Shown in pieces: positions 30,961-45,100 of a DNA stretch of 64,000 nt. The number at the start of each line of letters is the position of its first letter. Positions within the stretch are counted from its first letter, which is position 1. The stretch covers positions 12,742,695 to 12,806,694 of the forward strand of contig OX459097.1 in NCBI GenBank assembly GCA_949775045.1, read 5' to 3'. The notes under the pieces are model-generated. The model was not told the origin of the DNA. It ran no database searches and worked only from the letters and a program-made list of their open reading frames with translations. The translations under genes were made by a program, and so were the position numbers. The DNA comes from Metridium senile. Its lineage: Eukaryota > Cnidaria > Anthozoa > Actiniaria > Metridiidae.

Positions 30961-31562
30961 GCGAATACGCATTGTTTGTTTGTTTTCTCTACCTCGCATC
31001 TTGCGTGTTTGTTAGTTTGTTTGTTCTGCCTCGCCATCTTGTCTGTTTGTTTATTTTGTCTACCTCGCCATCTTGTCTGTTTGTTTGTTTTCTCTGCCTC
31101 GCCATCTTGTTTGTTTGTTTATTTTCTCTGCCTCGCCATCTTGACTGTTTGTTTGTTTGTTTCTTTTCTCTATCTCGCCATCTTGTCTGTTAGTTTGTTT
31201 GTTTTCTCTGCCTCGCCATCTTGTCTGTTTGTTTATTTTGTCTATCTCGCCATCTTGTCTGTTTGTTTATTTTCTCTACCTCGCCATCTTGACTGTTTGT
31301 TTGTTTGTTTCTTTTCTCTATCTCGCCATCTTGTCTGTTAGTTTGTTTGTTTTCTCTGCCTCGCCATCTTGTCTGTTTGTTTATTTTTTCTGCCTCGCCA
31401 TCTTGACCGTTTGTTTGTTTTGTTTCTTTTCTCTATCTCGCCATCTCGTCTGTTTGTTTCTTTCTTTCTTTTCTCTGCCTCGCCATTTTGTCTGTTTGTT
31501 TCTTTTCTTTGCCTCGCCATCTTGTCTGTTTGTTTCTTTCTTTCTTTTCTCTGCCTCGCTTC
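30961..31562. repeat. Minisatellite tctgcctcgccatcttgtctgt-like
   Basis: Roughly 16 units of ~30-40 bp, each 'ctgcctcgccatcttg' plus 'tctgtttgtttgttttct'. The number of TTTG/TTTC quads varies. A stray copy lies at 32557-32618. Open frames (CLFVFSASPSCLFVYF-like) are repeat artefacts. Confidence 0.92.
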
Positions 31563-31659
31563 CCTGCTAGCAGAGTCTTCCACAGTTCGATATTTTCTCT
31601 ATGGGAATTCATATATTCAGAAAATTTCTGAATTTACTTATATGTACTAATAGAAGCAA

Positions 31660-31940
31660 TATTTTCTAGATTTTGATATTTGTAATATATATATAATGGA
31701 ATGTAGAAAATCAGTAATTTCTGAATTTGACACTGTATTATATATATACACGATCGAGAAAATTTCTGAACTTGTAAACTTCAGAAAATTTGACACTCTG
31801 TACTATATATATACACGATCGAAAAAATTTCTGAACTTGCCAACTTCAGAAAATTTGACACTCTGTATTATATATAAATACACGATCGAAAAAATTTCTG
31901 AACTTGCAAACTTCAGAAAATTTGACACTCGGTACTATTC
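31660..31940. repeat. Tandem repeat, ~65 bp, about 4 copies
   Basis: Unit: tgacactctgtattatatat, atacacgatcgaaaaaatttctgaacttg and caaacttcagaaaattt. The last three copies are near identical. Confidence 0.88.
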
Positions 31941-33056
31941 AAATTGAATCGATGACTTTCCTCGTTATTTGCCTAAATACGTTTGGCTGAAGTGTTAAAA
32001 TTTATGTAGCAAAGAATGTAGTGAGATCGGTAAACGATTTATTAATTTTTTATTGAGTTGATTCTGGAACACATTATGTACCGGCATTCGCTTCCCAATT
32101 TCACGATGATTTTTAACATTTTTGGCAAACTTCCAAAAATATTATTTCAGAAAACATCAATCAGTTGACTGTTCTTTCATGCCATACTATTGATTTTAGT
32201 GGCAAAAATGGGGAAATGAGTCAAAATAGCAATTTTGTTATTGTATTACAGCGCCTTTCGTACTATTACGTGACATCCATGATGAGTACGCCGTGACACC
32301 GTTTTAGTTGGTATTGTGAAATTTTGATTGACTGCTGTAACAATGCCTTTTGCACCTTCGTAAACAATGGCTGCCTAATTTTCAATGATACGGGAAATGT
32401 CTTTCTGAAATTGCATAAATTACCTAACACTTTCTGACCAATCAAATTAAGAAAGTCGCAGTAAACACTCCAGCGATTAGCAATTGCGGTCATGCGAATT
32501 CTAAATAGTTCAGCGGTCTAGCGCATGCTCATACAAAACTCCCCTCTGCTTATCTTGCCAGCTTGTCTGTTTGTTTCTTTTATCTGCCTCGCTATCTTGG
32601 TTGTTTGCTTGTTTTCCAGTTCCTTTTTATTTTTGGTGAAGAACAATGAGAACACGCACGTATTTTCAAAACTGCTTAATAAATTTCACTACTATGTGCC
32701 CTGGGAGGGGAGGGGACGTATTCATTTTGGCTCATAAAACTTGTGTTCCTCTGAATCCTAAAATAAAACCTGACCCTACTTGGTACGGGCGAAGTCCTGA
32801 GAAAACCGTTACCCCCGGTTCTGAACTGTTATTCTATATTTCATAATTGATGGTTTCCTGTTAACATTGGCAATGGTTTGTCTTATTTCATCGCCAGGAC
32901 CAGTTGAGGTCACGTTGATTTATTAGTCTTAAGTTTCTCACCCTGTGAACTTCCTCAAATGCTGAAACTAAATGATATTCGACCCAGACGCGCAACAGAT
33001 CAATAGAGTGTATTTTGATTACGTTTTCAACAATAACGAGTTAAAAACGTCCTAAA
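31941..33056. other. C3 upstream region
   Basis: No exon seen. 32555-32620 is a stray unit of the 31-kb minisatellite. The promoter and any 5' UTR exon of the C3-like gene should lie here but cannot be located by eye. Confidence 0.4.
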
Positions 33057-33130
33057 ATGGACTACAAAGTCCATTTTAGCTTTTTGGGAGTTATTTTATT
33101 GACTTCTGGTGCATTGGTTCTTGGAGAAAG
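33057..33130 (+). CDS. C3: C3 exon 1: signal peptide
   Basis: ATG at 33057-33059; MDYKVHFSFLGVILLTSGAL followed by VLGE. Charged start, ten-residue hydrophobic core, and small residues at the likely cleavage site. Donor AAAG/GTTTGA, phase 2, which joins SPGYMILAPNVFHVG in exon 2, the usual first beta-strand of MG1. Confidence 0.88.
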
Positions 33131-36100
33131 GTTTGATATGATTATTTTCTATAATGTTATTGTAGATGTATTGTACTTTAAATAGGACAATCAAATGGAA
33201 TCAAGTTGGTTTTAAAAACAAAGTTTCTTAGCAGCTTAATAGAGAGATGATGGATTCTATTAAGATCTAAAAACGAACATTTCCGCACTTATTGATATTC
33301 AGTAAGACAAAATTCAAGATGTAACGCAACAGTCAGTTGTCAAAATGTTGTAACGCACGCTCCGTTTTATAATTAGCTCGGGCTACGAGCCTGGCTTTTC
33401 ACTGATAAGACGAGCCTGGGTCCTACTCTATCGAGTTTGGAAAGGAAGTGACAGGCTCGTCTCAAATTCAGGAAGACTGCTACGTCCGTTCTGACAACAA
33501 CAAAGTGTTCTAGGAACTAAAGGAATACATCACCTTTTCAAAATGGCGATCGGTAGAAAATAATTGTTTTCGCTTAAAAAAGAATCCTCAGATAGAATAG
33601 TCGGGCTGCCTGTGGCTAGATTGAGTAGTTGTGCATCTTTGAGTGCCTTTTAAAAAGGTTTTAATTTTAATCTTTGTTACTATTAAAAACAGACCTTTTG
33701 GGAAAACAGCAATTAATGTTCTCACTTCCACCGATATTAAAGGTTATATCTCAAGCTGCGCGCATGTGACGTGGCTTTATTTGGACAACTAAACATGCCC
33801 AAAAGTAGCCATCAAGTTTATTTGTTAGATATTGGATTGATCAGTAGCTCTAAATCTTTCAGTGCCTTAGAGGTTTTTTAAACATTATTATTTGTAAAAA
33901 GAAGATAGTTTAGAAAAACCGTAATTAATCTTTTCACCAATTTAAAGTGAGTAGTAGGGTTGTGTGGCTTTCTTTCATCCACTGAATGCTCAAAAAAACA
34001 TTTTGAAAACTGTGATTAACTTGTTCTCCACCACCGATTAAAAGTTATACCCTGAGATGATGGAATGAACAAATAAGTTACGCTATTTGCAAAAAAAAAA
34101 AAAGTTTCAAAACCTTTTTGAAGGCACTGAAAGATGTAGAACTTCTTATTCCTGAATTGGCTTCTATTGGGCGTGGTTTAGATAAAGCCATACAATTAAC
34201 TCCGGTTATGATTATTATATTCAGTTTGTTTGTCTTGTCTGAATTTACTGCTTTCGGGTATGGTTTAGATAAATTATAACTTGACGTTACTCAGTTTGTT
34301 TTTCATGTGTAATTATATTGTTTTAATTTTAGTTTGTTTATGATTTTACTGACGTTTTTATCATATATAGGATATTTCAGTTGCATGTAACTAAGTTTCT
34401 ATATTTATATTCTTACATAGAGTACAAACACTAAAAGTGTGCAATACATTGTACTATTTACCACTAAATAGTGTTCATTAAACAATAGAGAACAAAAGAA
34501 TCTGCATAATTTAGCAGTATTTAGTGGTATTTATGTTGCACACTTTTAGTGTTTATACTCTATTAACATATTTTATTAATTTCTTTTTTTAATTGTTTCA
34601 TTAGAATGTAATATGTTTTATAGGCGTATTTGATCATAATCCAAATGCTAATTTGCGCCTTGATACCAATATTAAATCAATTATTATTATTAATAATTAT
34701 TATTTTAACGTTATATATTGTTGTTTAGTCCAGGCTATATGATTTTAGCCCCCAATGTGTTCCATGTGGGAATAGAAGAGCGTGTGTCTGTGACTGTATC
34801 AGGAGTTGCACATCCAGTGAAAGTGAATGTATTCTTACAAGACTATCCTGACAAAAAGACAAATTTCTCTCACACTGAAGGGCTCTTCAAATCAGGTATA
34901 TTACGATATGATCACGATCGTCACTGAGCAATATATATAAACAATTTAAAAGCATTACATGCATTGGAAAAGACCGAAAGAAAATTGTGACTTCAGGATT
35001 CATGCATGTACAGTTTCGTTTTTAAAAGATGTTGAATTACAACAAATATCAGTTGTATCGTTCCACCAGCTTCGGTGTAATGTTTTTGTCTTTTCTGGTC
35101 ATCTTTTTGTATGCGTAAAAGGATACAAATAGGATAAAAGATCAGAAAAAAAATTGAAATTGATTTTTTATTGGCATTATATTTTCAGGAGAACCAGGCT
35201 TTCTTAAAATAAAGGTGAGTGAAGGTAACCCCTAAATGGGTATTCAGGAACAAACGTATCTGTATGCTCGTCGACTGTAATAAAAGTCACTGATACTCAT
35301 TTTATTGTAAAGAGCGTGATATACACCCTATGCATAAAGGCGTGGCAATGAACATATCATATATAGTTAATCAGTTTTAGAATACAACAATGCTTTCAAT
35401 AGAAAGAGCACATCGAAATTAGTAATATTCCAAATTTTTAATTTAGTAACATAAAATTATAAAAAGCTACAGCTGTTTGAATTTACAACTGGATTTGACT
35501 GAAAATTTGAACTTTGGGCTGATCACGAGCCTCGTTTTCATGTTTTTGGTACATTTCAAATCACTAATTTACACATGCTCTTTCTTGTAATTGAAAAATA
35601 TTGAAATATTTTATTGTTCATGGTGCTCGTTCCCAGTCCTTTCTCTTTATGCATAGGGTATATAGCATGGACGATTTTTAATCCTAAAAGCATAAAACAA
35701 AGAAACGCAGCTATACATACTAAAGCGATAGATAATAACTTCCTGGCCATTTATTATACATTATTTTACTTTGATTAATTTACTGGACATTCCTAAACCA
35801 TTTCCAGATAAAACCTGCAGATGTCCCTCCACACGACATGGAGTCCAACCAGTACCTGTACCTGGTAGCAATGAGTAATGATTCTCAGCTATTGTTTCGT
35901 AAAGAGGTTAAAATACTACTAAGCTATAACGATAAGATAGTATTGGTTCAGACTGACAAACCAATTTATACACCTTTGCAAACTGGTGAGTAGAATCAAC
36001 GATCAGATGTCTTATCGTGTGCCTATGATATGTCATTGTATAACATCGATCAGATAGATGTTCCATCATGTGCCTATGATATGTCATTGTATAACATCGA

Positions 36101-39100
36101 TCAGATAGATGTTCCATCATGTGCCTATGATATGTCATTGTATAACATCGATCAGATAGATGTTCCATCATGTGCCCATGATATGTCATTGTATAACATC
36201 GATCAGATAGATGTTCCATCATGTGCCTATGATATGTCATTGTATGACATCGATCAGATAGATGTTCCATCATGTGCCTATGATATGTCATTGTATAACA
36301 TCGATCAGATAGATGTTCCATCATGTGCCTATGATATGTCATTGTATAACATCGATCAGATAGATGTTCCATCATGTGCCTATGATATGTCATTGTATAA
36401 CATCATCAGATAGATGTTCCATCATGTGCCTATGATATGTCATTGTATAACATCGATCAGATAGATGCTCCATCATGTGCCTATGATATGTCATTGTATA
36501 ACATCGATCAGATAGATGTTCCATCATGTGCCTATGATATCTCATATTGTATATATAACATCGATCATCGATCATTTCATTTGTTTTCAGTGAATATGAG
36601 GGTTATCCCTTTGGACTTTGCATTAAAACCGTCCAAAGACAAGGTAAGATAATATTTAATTTAGGGCTGTAAATTTAACTGTCGTCATCATAGAACATCA
36701 CTATCATTCAAGCAGACAATATGTTTCAAAGGAAGCCTCATTGGGAATACCGGCTCATTGTATCTTGCCTTTTCTTTGACAGTGATCATGAGCAATAGCT
36801 TAGCCACTAATTAAACTTGTTCTGTAGTACCAATTTTGATTTTCTTTTGCATCTTTGAGCTTCTCTAAGTTTTCTAGCTTAACTCAAGTTTTTTTTATGA
36901 CGATATATTTAACGGTGTTGTTTCTCATTCAATTGCAGGTTCATGTTATTATCAAGGTAAATTTATTAGCAAGAAAACGTTGTCTATTTTGCCGAACACT
37001 ACATATAATGATATAAAATTCATGAATAATTAATGAAAATTTTACAAAAGAAATCACGTCCGCGACGAAGGTATTTCTGTTGTATATCCCATACAGATCG
37101 GTCGCTCATATTGTATATATTACATATGATATAATGATATAAAATTTTCCACAGCAGATCTACTTACATTCAGTTGTAGCCTCCTATGCCGCTCCTTTGT
37201 ATCGTCACGCAAAAAAATGTTGTAGTTATTCTTTTGCTGGCACTCACACTCACTTCCTCTACATTAAATATTTCCCATACATCACTCCTCAAATGTTGAT
37301 TCAGAAATGTATAAAATGTGCTTCGCTAATAATAAACTATTAAAAAACTGTAAATGTTATTCCATAGTTCTGATATGTTTTTGGTAAATTTTCAGAACCC
37401 ACAAGATATCATTGTTCAGAGGTGGCAAAACCTTACTACCGAGACAGGTCAGTCATCCTCTCCTCTCCTTCTTTAGCCTGAGTATCAGGCCCTCTGGGGA
37501 GGGGGGAGAAGGACTGGGGAGAGAGAAGGAAGGAAAGGAGGTTTCCTTCTCCTCTCCCCTCCCCTCCTCTCCCCAGCTCCCCTTTTACTCTTCCCTCCCA
37601 TAGGGCCTGATACTCAGGCTACTCCTTCTTATATTCTGTATTCTCCTTTCTTTATCTCTTTTTCTTATATTCCGACTACTACTCACCTTTTTCGTACCAT
37701 GTCATCTTTTCCTAGGTTTTATAACAAAAGCCCTGTATCTCGGTGACCATTCAATGATCGGTAACTGGACAATCACTGCTACCTTTGGCTATCTGGTAAG
37801 AACTTATCTAATGTCTCCGTGCTGTATACCCTGGTTACCAGAAGCTTGAATATTAATTCTTTTTTAACTCTTTTTCGGCTCAAAATACGTGGCAGGGAGA
37901 GAGTTAGTCAAGCTTCTCGTGACCAGGGTACGTGCTGCAGAGAGTATATACTCTAAACGTGTTATTCAGATTTTCTGAACCTTCTACTACGCCAAACCTC
38001 TACAAATGAAGCAGTCAATTCAAATACACTGAGTGATAAATAACCTTATTTCTAATCTATTTGCTCATGAAATGTGGGTTAAACAAGTAACAAAAAAAAA
38101 ACCTCCAAGAGTTCACGGTTCGAGTGTCCTGACTGTGAATATGTGTACTTTAAATGCCAATTCATTATTCCTATATAGAGATCACAGAACACAACCAGCA
38201 AATTTGAAGTCAAAGAGTACGGTACGTATGAAAAGAATAGAAATGTAGGGACTGGAAGCAACGAGGTGATACCCAATAGCGTCACAAGAACGATTTTCCC
38301 GACAATTTGAAATATGTACTTTTTTGTAATAAAATGATAGATATTGATGCGAAATTTATTCTAAACATGAAATACATGTGAAATAATTCTCAAATTAGCA
38401 CATCGCATGATCTTTCTGTAATAACAAAAATATTTATTTGCACCAAGCCATACCATATGCAAATGAGTATTCGCTTGTCGAAAATAGCTCAACAAAGTTT
38501 CTTATCCTGAAGTATTATAGAAATCAAGGCTTTGTAACTAGAGAAAATACACGAAATACGAAATGTTGACAAAAATTGAATTCATTTTTTTTGACGTGTC
38601 GAATCTGTAAACAACAAAAATAAATTTTACACTGTTCCCGATCATCAAGGTCGATCAGCATCAAATTTGCACCAAGTTGTCGAAGATAAAGTAAAGTTCA
38701 TGTTCCATCGAAATTTGACAACTGATAAACCAGTTTCAACACATTATTTTCAACAAATTTTACTGATATCAGAAATTAACGCTGAATGGTTACACATAGT
38801 CGTGGCAAATAAAATCATCAAAAGCAAATCTGTAAGACTCTCCTTTACTGATTTTCCTCCACAAACGTATAGTTATGTGGCTTATATACTGAATGTCAAT
38901 CGCATTTTTTTGGTAAAAGAACGCTAAGTAGGTGCAATATTGCAATAACCGCTAAAGACAGCTAATAAATGTGACGGGTTACACACAAATGTACACTCCC
39001 CTTCATTTCTATGTATTCAAATTCATCCGTATAAACTTATACTGAGTACTATATTCTTTTACATATAGTAAAAACCATCCTCCCTTTTTACTATTAGTAG

Positions 39101-42100
39101 AAAAAAATCCTATTCTAGCAGCGCTTAGCTTCCAATAATAAATATTTATTTTGAACACACGGCTAAATTTGATGTGGGTATCATGCACCTCATTGCTTCT
39201 AGTCCAGGACAAATCAAAACTGAACAAACAAGAGAGGATCAGATGGGCGGAATAATGTAATAACGAACTAACGGACGAAGGACAAAAGGACTTGAGGACG
39301 TACAAACAAACACACTCACAAAGAATCGGACAGAGCGACGCACTGGTGTAATAATGAACACACTTACGTACATACGGACGGATGGCGAATTACAGAATTG
39401 ATGGCCTACAAATGAGCGTGACTTTAGACTAAGTTTGATGTGTTGTGACAGAGCGATCGACGCACTGGTGTAATAATGAACATACTTACGTACATACGGA
39501 TGGACGGACGGAAAGCGAATTACAAAATTGAGGGCGTACAAATGAGCGTGACTATATGGACTAAGTTTATTGCGTTGTGATGTAGGACAACTATAATTAT
39601 TTACATACCAAACAATATCAACAGAGCAAAAATTAAAAGGATTGACAAATGCATGGACTAACGTATAGGCGACTCAACTCATAGAAACTGAGATGCTGGA
39701 TTTAATATGCTTTTTAAACTATTTTCTCATACAGTTCTACCCAAGTTTTCTGTGCGTATACGTGGACCAAGCTATATCCTCCCGTCAACAAAAACCATTA
39801 ACATCGCTTTGGTTGCAAAGTATGTACACACATTTGATGAAACGGGTCTGATAATAATACTGATCATAAACAAACCATGAATCATAAATCTTTATTGAGT
39901 ACTAAACATATCAAGATTGGAGCGTTTTTCAATCTGGAATTCATAATACTTGGATTTTAAAAAAATTGGTTTTGTGTAAACCGACTTCAGTCCGGGCATT
40001 TTGTCCGTTAAATGTCTGATAGCTTCATGTCAACTGGAACAGTAGTTGCCGTTGGTTTTTCAACGTGATATTTGGGCAAATTTCTTCCTAAAAGTGTTGA
40101 CACAACACAAAACAGCAAATTTCAAACGGTTATATTTAAGCTTATAGATACATATCATATCCTAGCCTCTTTCGCAGGCTACTCCTTTTTCTCCTTTGGG
40201 GGTCCTGTGGGATTTCCGAGAGAAGGAAGTTTGGGGCCGAGAATGGGTCTGCCTCTCCCCCTCCCCCGCTCGTTTTTTTTCCTCCTCACCACAGGAATCC
40301 CGATGAAAAGAGATATAAAAGATGCCCCCTAATCATATCCTAATCAATCTTGAATTTCAAGGTATACATTTGGTAAGCCAGTCAAAGGTGATGCTATATT
40401 ACGTCTCACAGTAACAGGAATGGGACAAATGGAAGTCAAGTTCTTCGCGAATACAACTCAGGTATGGTTTACCCATCCTACGCTATAGTTGATATACAGA
40501 TGAAATTAATTAGACTAAAGGTTTACACGGGGCAACTTGCAACGCCGATTTTTGGCGCAACGCTGTTGCGTCATTTGTGTGTCGATTTTTTGCGACATGT
40601 TACACGGGGATAACTTTTCGCGCAACAATCACTTCTAGTACTCAGTCCATGCGCTGACAATATGTAAATAAACAAAATGGCGACTGATCATGACTTGCGA
40701 CGACGAGCAATCTTCATACTTTTACTTTTGTTGGCCGATGATTGTGAGCTTGAAGATCGAAAGAGAAGAAACAGAATTGTTTGGACCAGAAATTGGCTCA
40801 ACAGAAGAGAAGAAAGAGGCGCTTATCACCAGCTTGTTCGCGAACTGAGGAGCGAAGACGACGCCGAGTTGACGAATTATTTTAGTATGCCGGACGCTAA
40901 GTTTCACGAACTATGTGATAGAATAAGCCACTTGCTGTACTTCTCCGACTTGCTCGACTTCGTCGTCTTCTTGTAGAGCCGCCATTTTGTTTGTTTACAA
41001 ACACGCCTCGCTTGCATGAGCATTGTTCCGCGTCAAATCGCCGATGATCATGTTTGTTACACACGTCGATTTGCTGAAAGTTCGTCATCTTGCGTCATCT
41101 TGCGTTGCAGGTTTTTGAAGCCAGATCAAAAACTTGCAACGTGTTGCGCAGTGAAATATCGCGCGAAAAATCGTCTTTGGCACTATGTTAAACGGCATTT
41201 GCACGACAAATCGGTGTTACAAGTTGCCCCGTGTAATACCACCTTAGCATGCACGTGACATTTTCACATTGGCGCCATTTTACTACCAGTACCAGAATGC
41301 TTTACAAATTTTCGTCCTTTTATTTTATTCCCCCTTGCTTGAGAATAGTTGAACAGTATATAGACCTTTTTACGGTTCCCATGCATCGAACAGCCTCAGC
41401 ATCCTGTCATATCTTCATGGTGAAGTGATGATTGTGTTGTCATAACTCATTAAATATCTTGTAAATCCTTGCACTAAGAAATGACCTGCATGCAGGAATA
41501 AAGAAAATATCAATTGCATCATAAAAAAAATAAGATTGTTTTCCATGGCATTCTGAGCAACTGGTAAACCCAGTTGAAGGAATAGAATATTATTAATAGC
41601 GTGTAATATATTCTTTAGAATTTAACTTCAGCCCGTGGAATTTTGAAGTGTTTCAATTGTTTGATAATGTGTTCATTCCTTAAATTACCGCGAGCTTTAG
41701 TCAAATTGTAAATATTACACGCTATCGAGGATCAGGTTGTGGGCGAGAACCGTGAAAAGGTGTATTGGCACCAATTGTTTCACAAAAGAAAATAGCCAAA
41801 TCATTCTGATACTTGCTATATAATGAATATATATATATATACATATAAATAGACACCATAGACAATATATATTATTCTATTAAAATCGAACCTTGATATT
41901 ATTTCAACCTGTTTTTAAGCTGAGTGATGGCAAAGTTCTATTCAAAGTCGATACAAGCTTTATCAAAACTAATATACTACTACAAAGGTTCCCGGATGGA
42001 AGGAGACTTCGTATCGATGCTGATATTATAGAACAGGCAACAGCAGTACGCGAGAGTGCGGTTGACAGCTCGATATACTTCGTGACTACGCCTTATCACC

Positions 42101-45100
42101 TTAGTAACGAAAATAGTGCTATGTACTTTAAGCCTTCGATACCGTATACCATCAAGGTAGGAAACGCGTTGCTAGGGGATCACTGAATGTAATATTATTG
42201 GTTGGTTGGTTGGTTGGTTGGTTGGTTGGTTGGTTGGTTGGTTGGTTGGTTGGTTTCTTGCTTTGGGTGGATGGTTTATGATTGATGGGGTGGGTGCGTG
42301 GGTTGATTGTTTGACTGGTTCGATGGCTGGCTTGTTAGTTGTTTAGTTGATTGTCGGTAAGTGGGTTGGATGGTTGTTGGAATTTGGTCATTTGGTCGGT
42401 TGGTTTCTTGCATGATTTCGCTGGCTTTGGATTGTTCGTTGGTTGCTGATCATTAATTGCGATCCACAAAGTATTGATTAAAAACATTCTGTTACGTGTA
42501 CAGATAGATGTCAAATATCCCAACAAGAAGCCCGCTTCAGACATTACCATTCAGATCAAAGCTGTGGGTAAAAGTATATCTGGAACAGAAACCGAAATAA
42601 TGGGCAAAGTCAACGATAAGAGAGCATTTCTACAAGATAAAACAAATGCGGAAGGGCAAGCTGAATTCTCTGTTGATGTGCCAAGAGAAATGGTTTCCAT
42701 AAAAGTTGAGGTGAGAATGTTAGGGATGATGATTCTCGGTGAACAAAAATGATAACCATAACGATAATGACAATAATCAGTGACAATGTTGACGGTGACA
42801 TTCACGAAATTGATCATGAGAATGTGTGGAATGCCCTGGAGGGGCAAAATATCGGGTATGTTCGTCGAGAAATTTCAGAAACACCCTTATAATTAAACCT
42901 CATAATTAAATAGAGAACGTCAAGATATGTATAGTAAGATTCCTGATTTTGGTTGCATTTGGTTGTATTCTGACCAAGATACAGCCTCATAAAAATGCCT
43001 AAAAATAGAAGGAAATGTATTTTGTTTGTCATTCCAATCCATAAATTCCTTTGTAACTTTGGGCAGTTTTAAATGGCTGTATCTTATGTTCACTAGGTCG
43101 AGACCAAAGATATACGTATTCCAGCAAAAGAAAACGCAGCTATCGATTATACAGCAAAATCATACAGCTCGAAATCAGACAGTTATCTACACATAAGGCC
43201 AAGAAAAAGCAAGAAGGTATTTTAAAAGTAGAATTAAATGAGTGATCGAGTGAGGCCTTGCTACTATATAAGATAGCAAGTATTAAGTAGATATCGATCA
43301 AAATAACTTTTTAAGAAATTCCTTGACACCATGTATTAAATTTTATCTTGCAGCAAAAAAGGTAACATAATTACTTATATATTTATTATTGACAAACGAT
43401 TAGTTCACATTTTATAATGGCGCAGAGAATTGATAAAAGGGAGTATTGATCCTGTTGAATCAATTGTAAATTGTATTGCAGTTTAAACAAATGTTTGTAG
43501 GTTGGATTTTGATTCATAATAGTATTTGTTGGTCCTCAACCTTTTTTTTTTTTTTAAACTTCTTCTAAGCTTTCGGCCTTCGCGGCCATTTTCAGAGGAA
43601 TGAAAGATCGTTACAAGTCGTAAAAAAAAAGAAATTAAGAGCGTGCCCATACAACGCGAGGAAACAAATGACAATGTGCGCGTGTGAAAAGTAAAATGCA
43701 AGTTAATTGCCAAATATGTTGATATAGCTCTCAGGTAGAATTCTAAAGTTCTTCCTTTTGACAATTTCACACGCTTACTAACCACTTTCTTTGCGGTTCC
43801 ATCTCTGTTCTTTGCTGACAATTTTGGTGTCTTGCCATTGTATGGAGTGCCCTGTTTCATTGGTATGCTGGGCCAATGCTGATTTGTCAGTCTTATTATA
43901 GCGTACTGCTGCCTGGTGCTCTTTGCGTCTCGTCTCTAGAATCGGTTACCCGCAGTACTATGTGTTTTTTATTGACTTAAACAATTATAAACATCAGTGT
44001 TTTATCTTTCCATTGTAACATTATAGCACTACAATATGACATTTTATGTTGTAGGGATTTGTGGGTATGACGTCTACGTGGGACGTGTTTCAGAACCAAA
44101 ACATTACCTCACTGAGCTTTATGGTATGTATAATAATAATAATAATACATTTCTTATATAGCGCGCCCCATTAAATCTCGGTGCGCTTTACAAAAATAAA
44201 TCGAAAAATGAAAAATTACTATGAGTCAAAAAGAAAAGTGTATATGATAATGTTTAGTTTAGTTTTTAGTTTAGTTTATTTGTCACACTACTACAATTAC
44301 AATAAGAATACTATTAATACAAAAAATACAAAAAAAGATATATAGATGTGACGGGAGTAGGAAATATAATGATAGAGTTGTTATCATTAACCCGTGAAAC
44401 AAAGTGAATTAATTAAAGTGTGATAGTCAAATAACAACAAAAGAACCTAACAAAATTAAGGTGCATAACAAACGCGCGATAACAAAATCACACGACCAAT
44501 CAAATTACAGGATTTGCTAGTGATTTGCTAGTGATTTCAAAATGGATATAATAAAGAGTGATACAGTACAGAGTATTTCACGGGTTTATAATGAAAACAG
44601 TTCTAATACTTTTAGGCTGGTAAATCTTATTTGTAAGTGGATCCTGATAAAGGTATGACAGAAACTCATCAGAGTTTGGAAGTTACAACACTATACCTAA
44701 AATCTACAACACCTTTCAAATTTCTATGACAGATGGTATATGGCAGAAGGTCATAAGAGTTTGAAACTTACAACACTATACCTAAAATTTACAACGCTTT
44801 TCGAATTCTAAATACATAACCTAACCTTCATAGTAAACTTTATTCCTACTTGTCCTCAGATAATATCGCGCGGTCGCATTGTTGCCAAGGCTTCCTCTAC
44901 TACGTCAAAGCGTGGTATCAACGTTGTCAGCACAATGAGATTTGTGATAACTATGGAGATGTCACCGAGATGTCGTGTGCTTGCCTATTACGTCACTAGT
45001 GATAACGAAGTAGTTGCTGATAGTGCAGTTTTGGAAGTAGAGCCGATATTACCAAATAAGGTAAAAATATATATACACGTCAAAATCTCACTCAAACTCA

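Noticed and set aside
30871..31570. Overlapping CLFVFSASPSCLF-type ORFs and the minus RQRKETNRQ frame
   Set aside because: All are frames of the ~35-bp minisatellite.
36030..36413. 127-codon repetitive ORF (MSLYNIDQIDVPSCAYD units)
   Set aside because: A 51-bp minisatellite in C3 intron 4; it follows a good donor and an in-frame stop, and the antisense frame is equally open.
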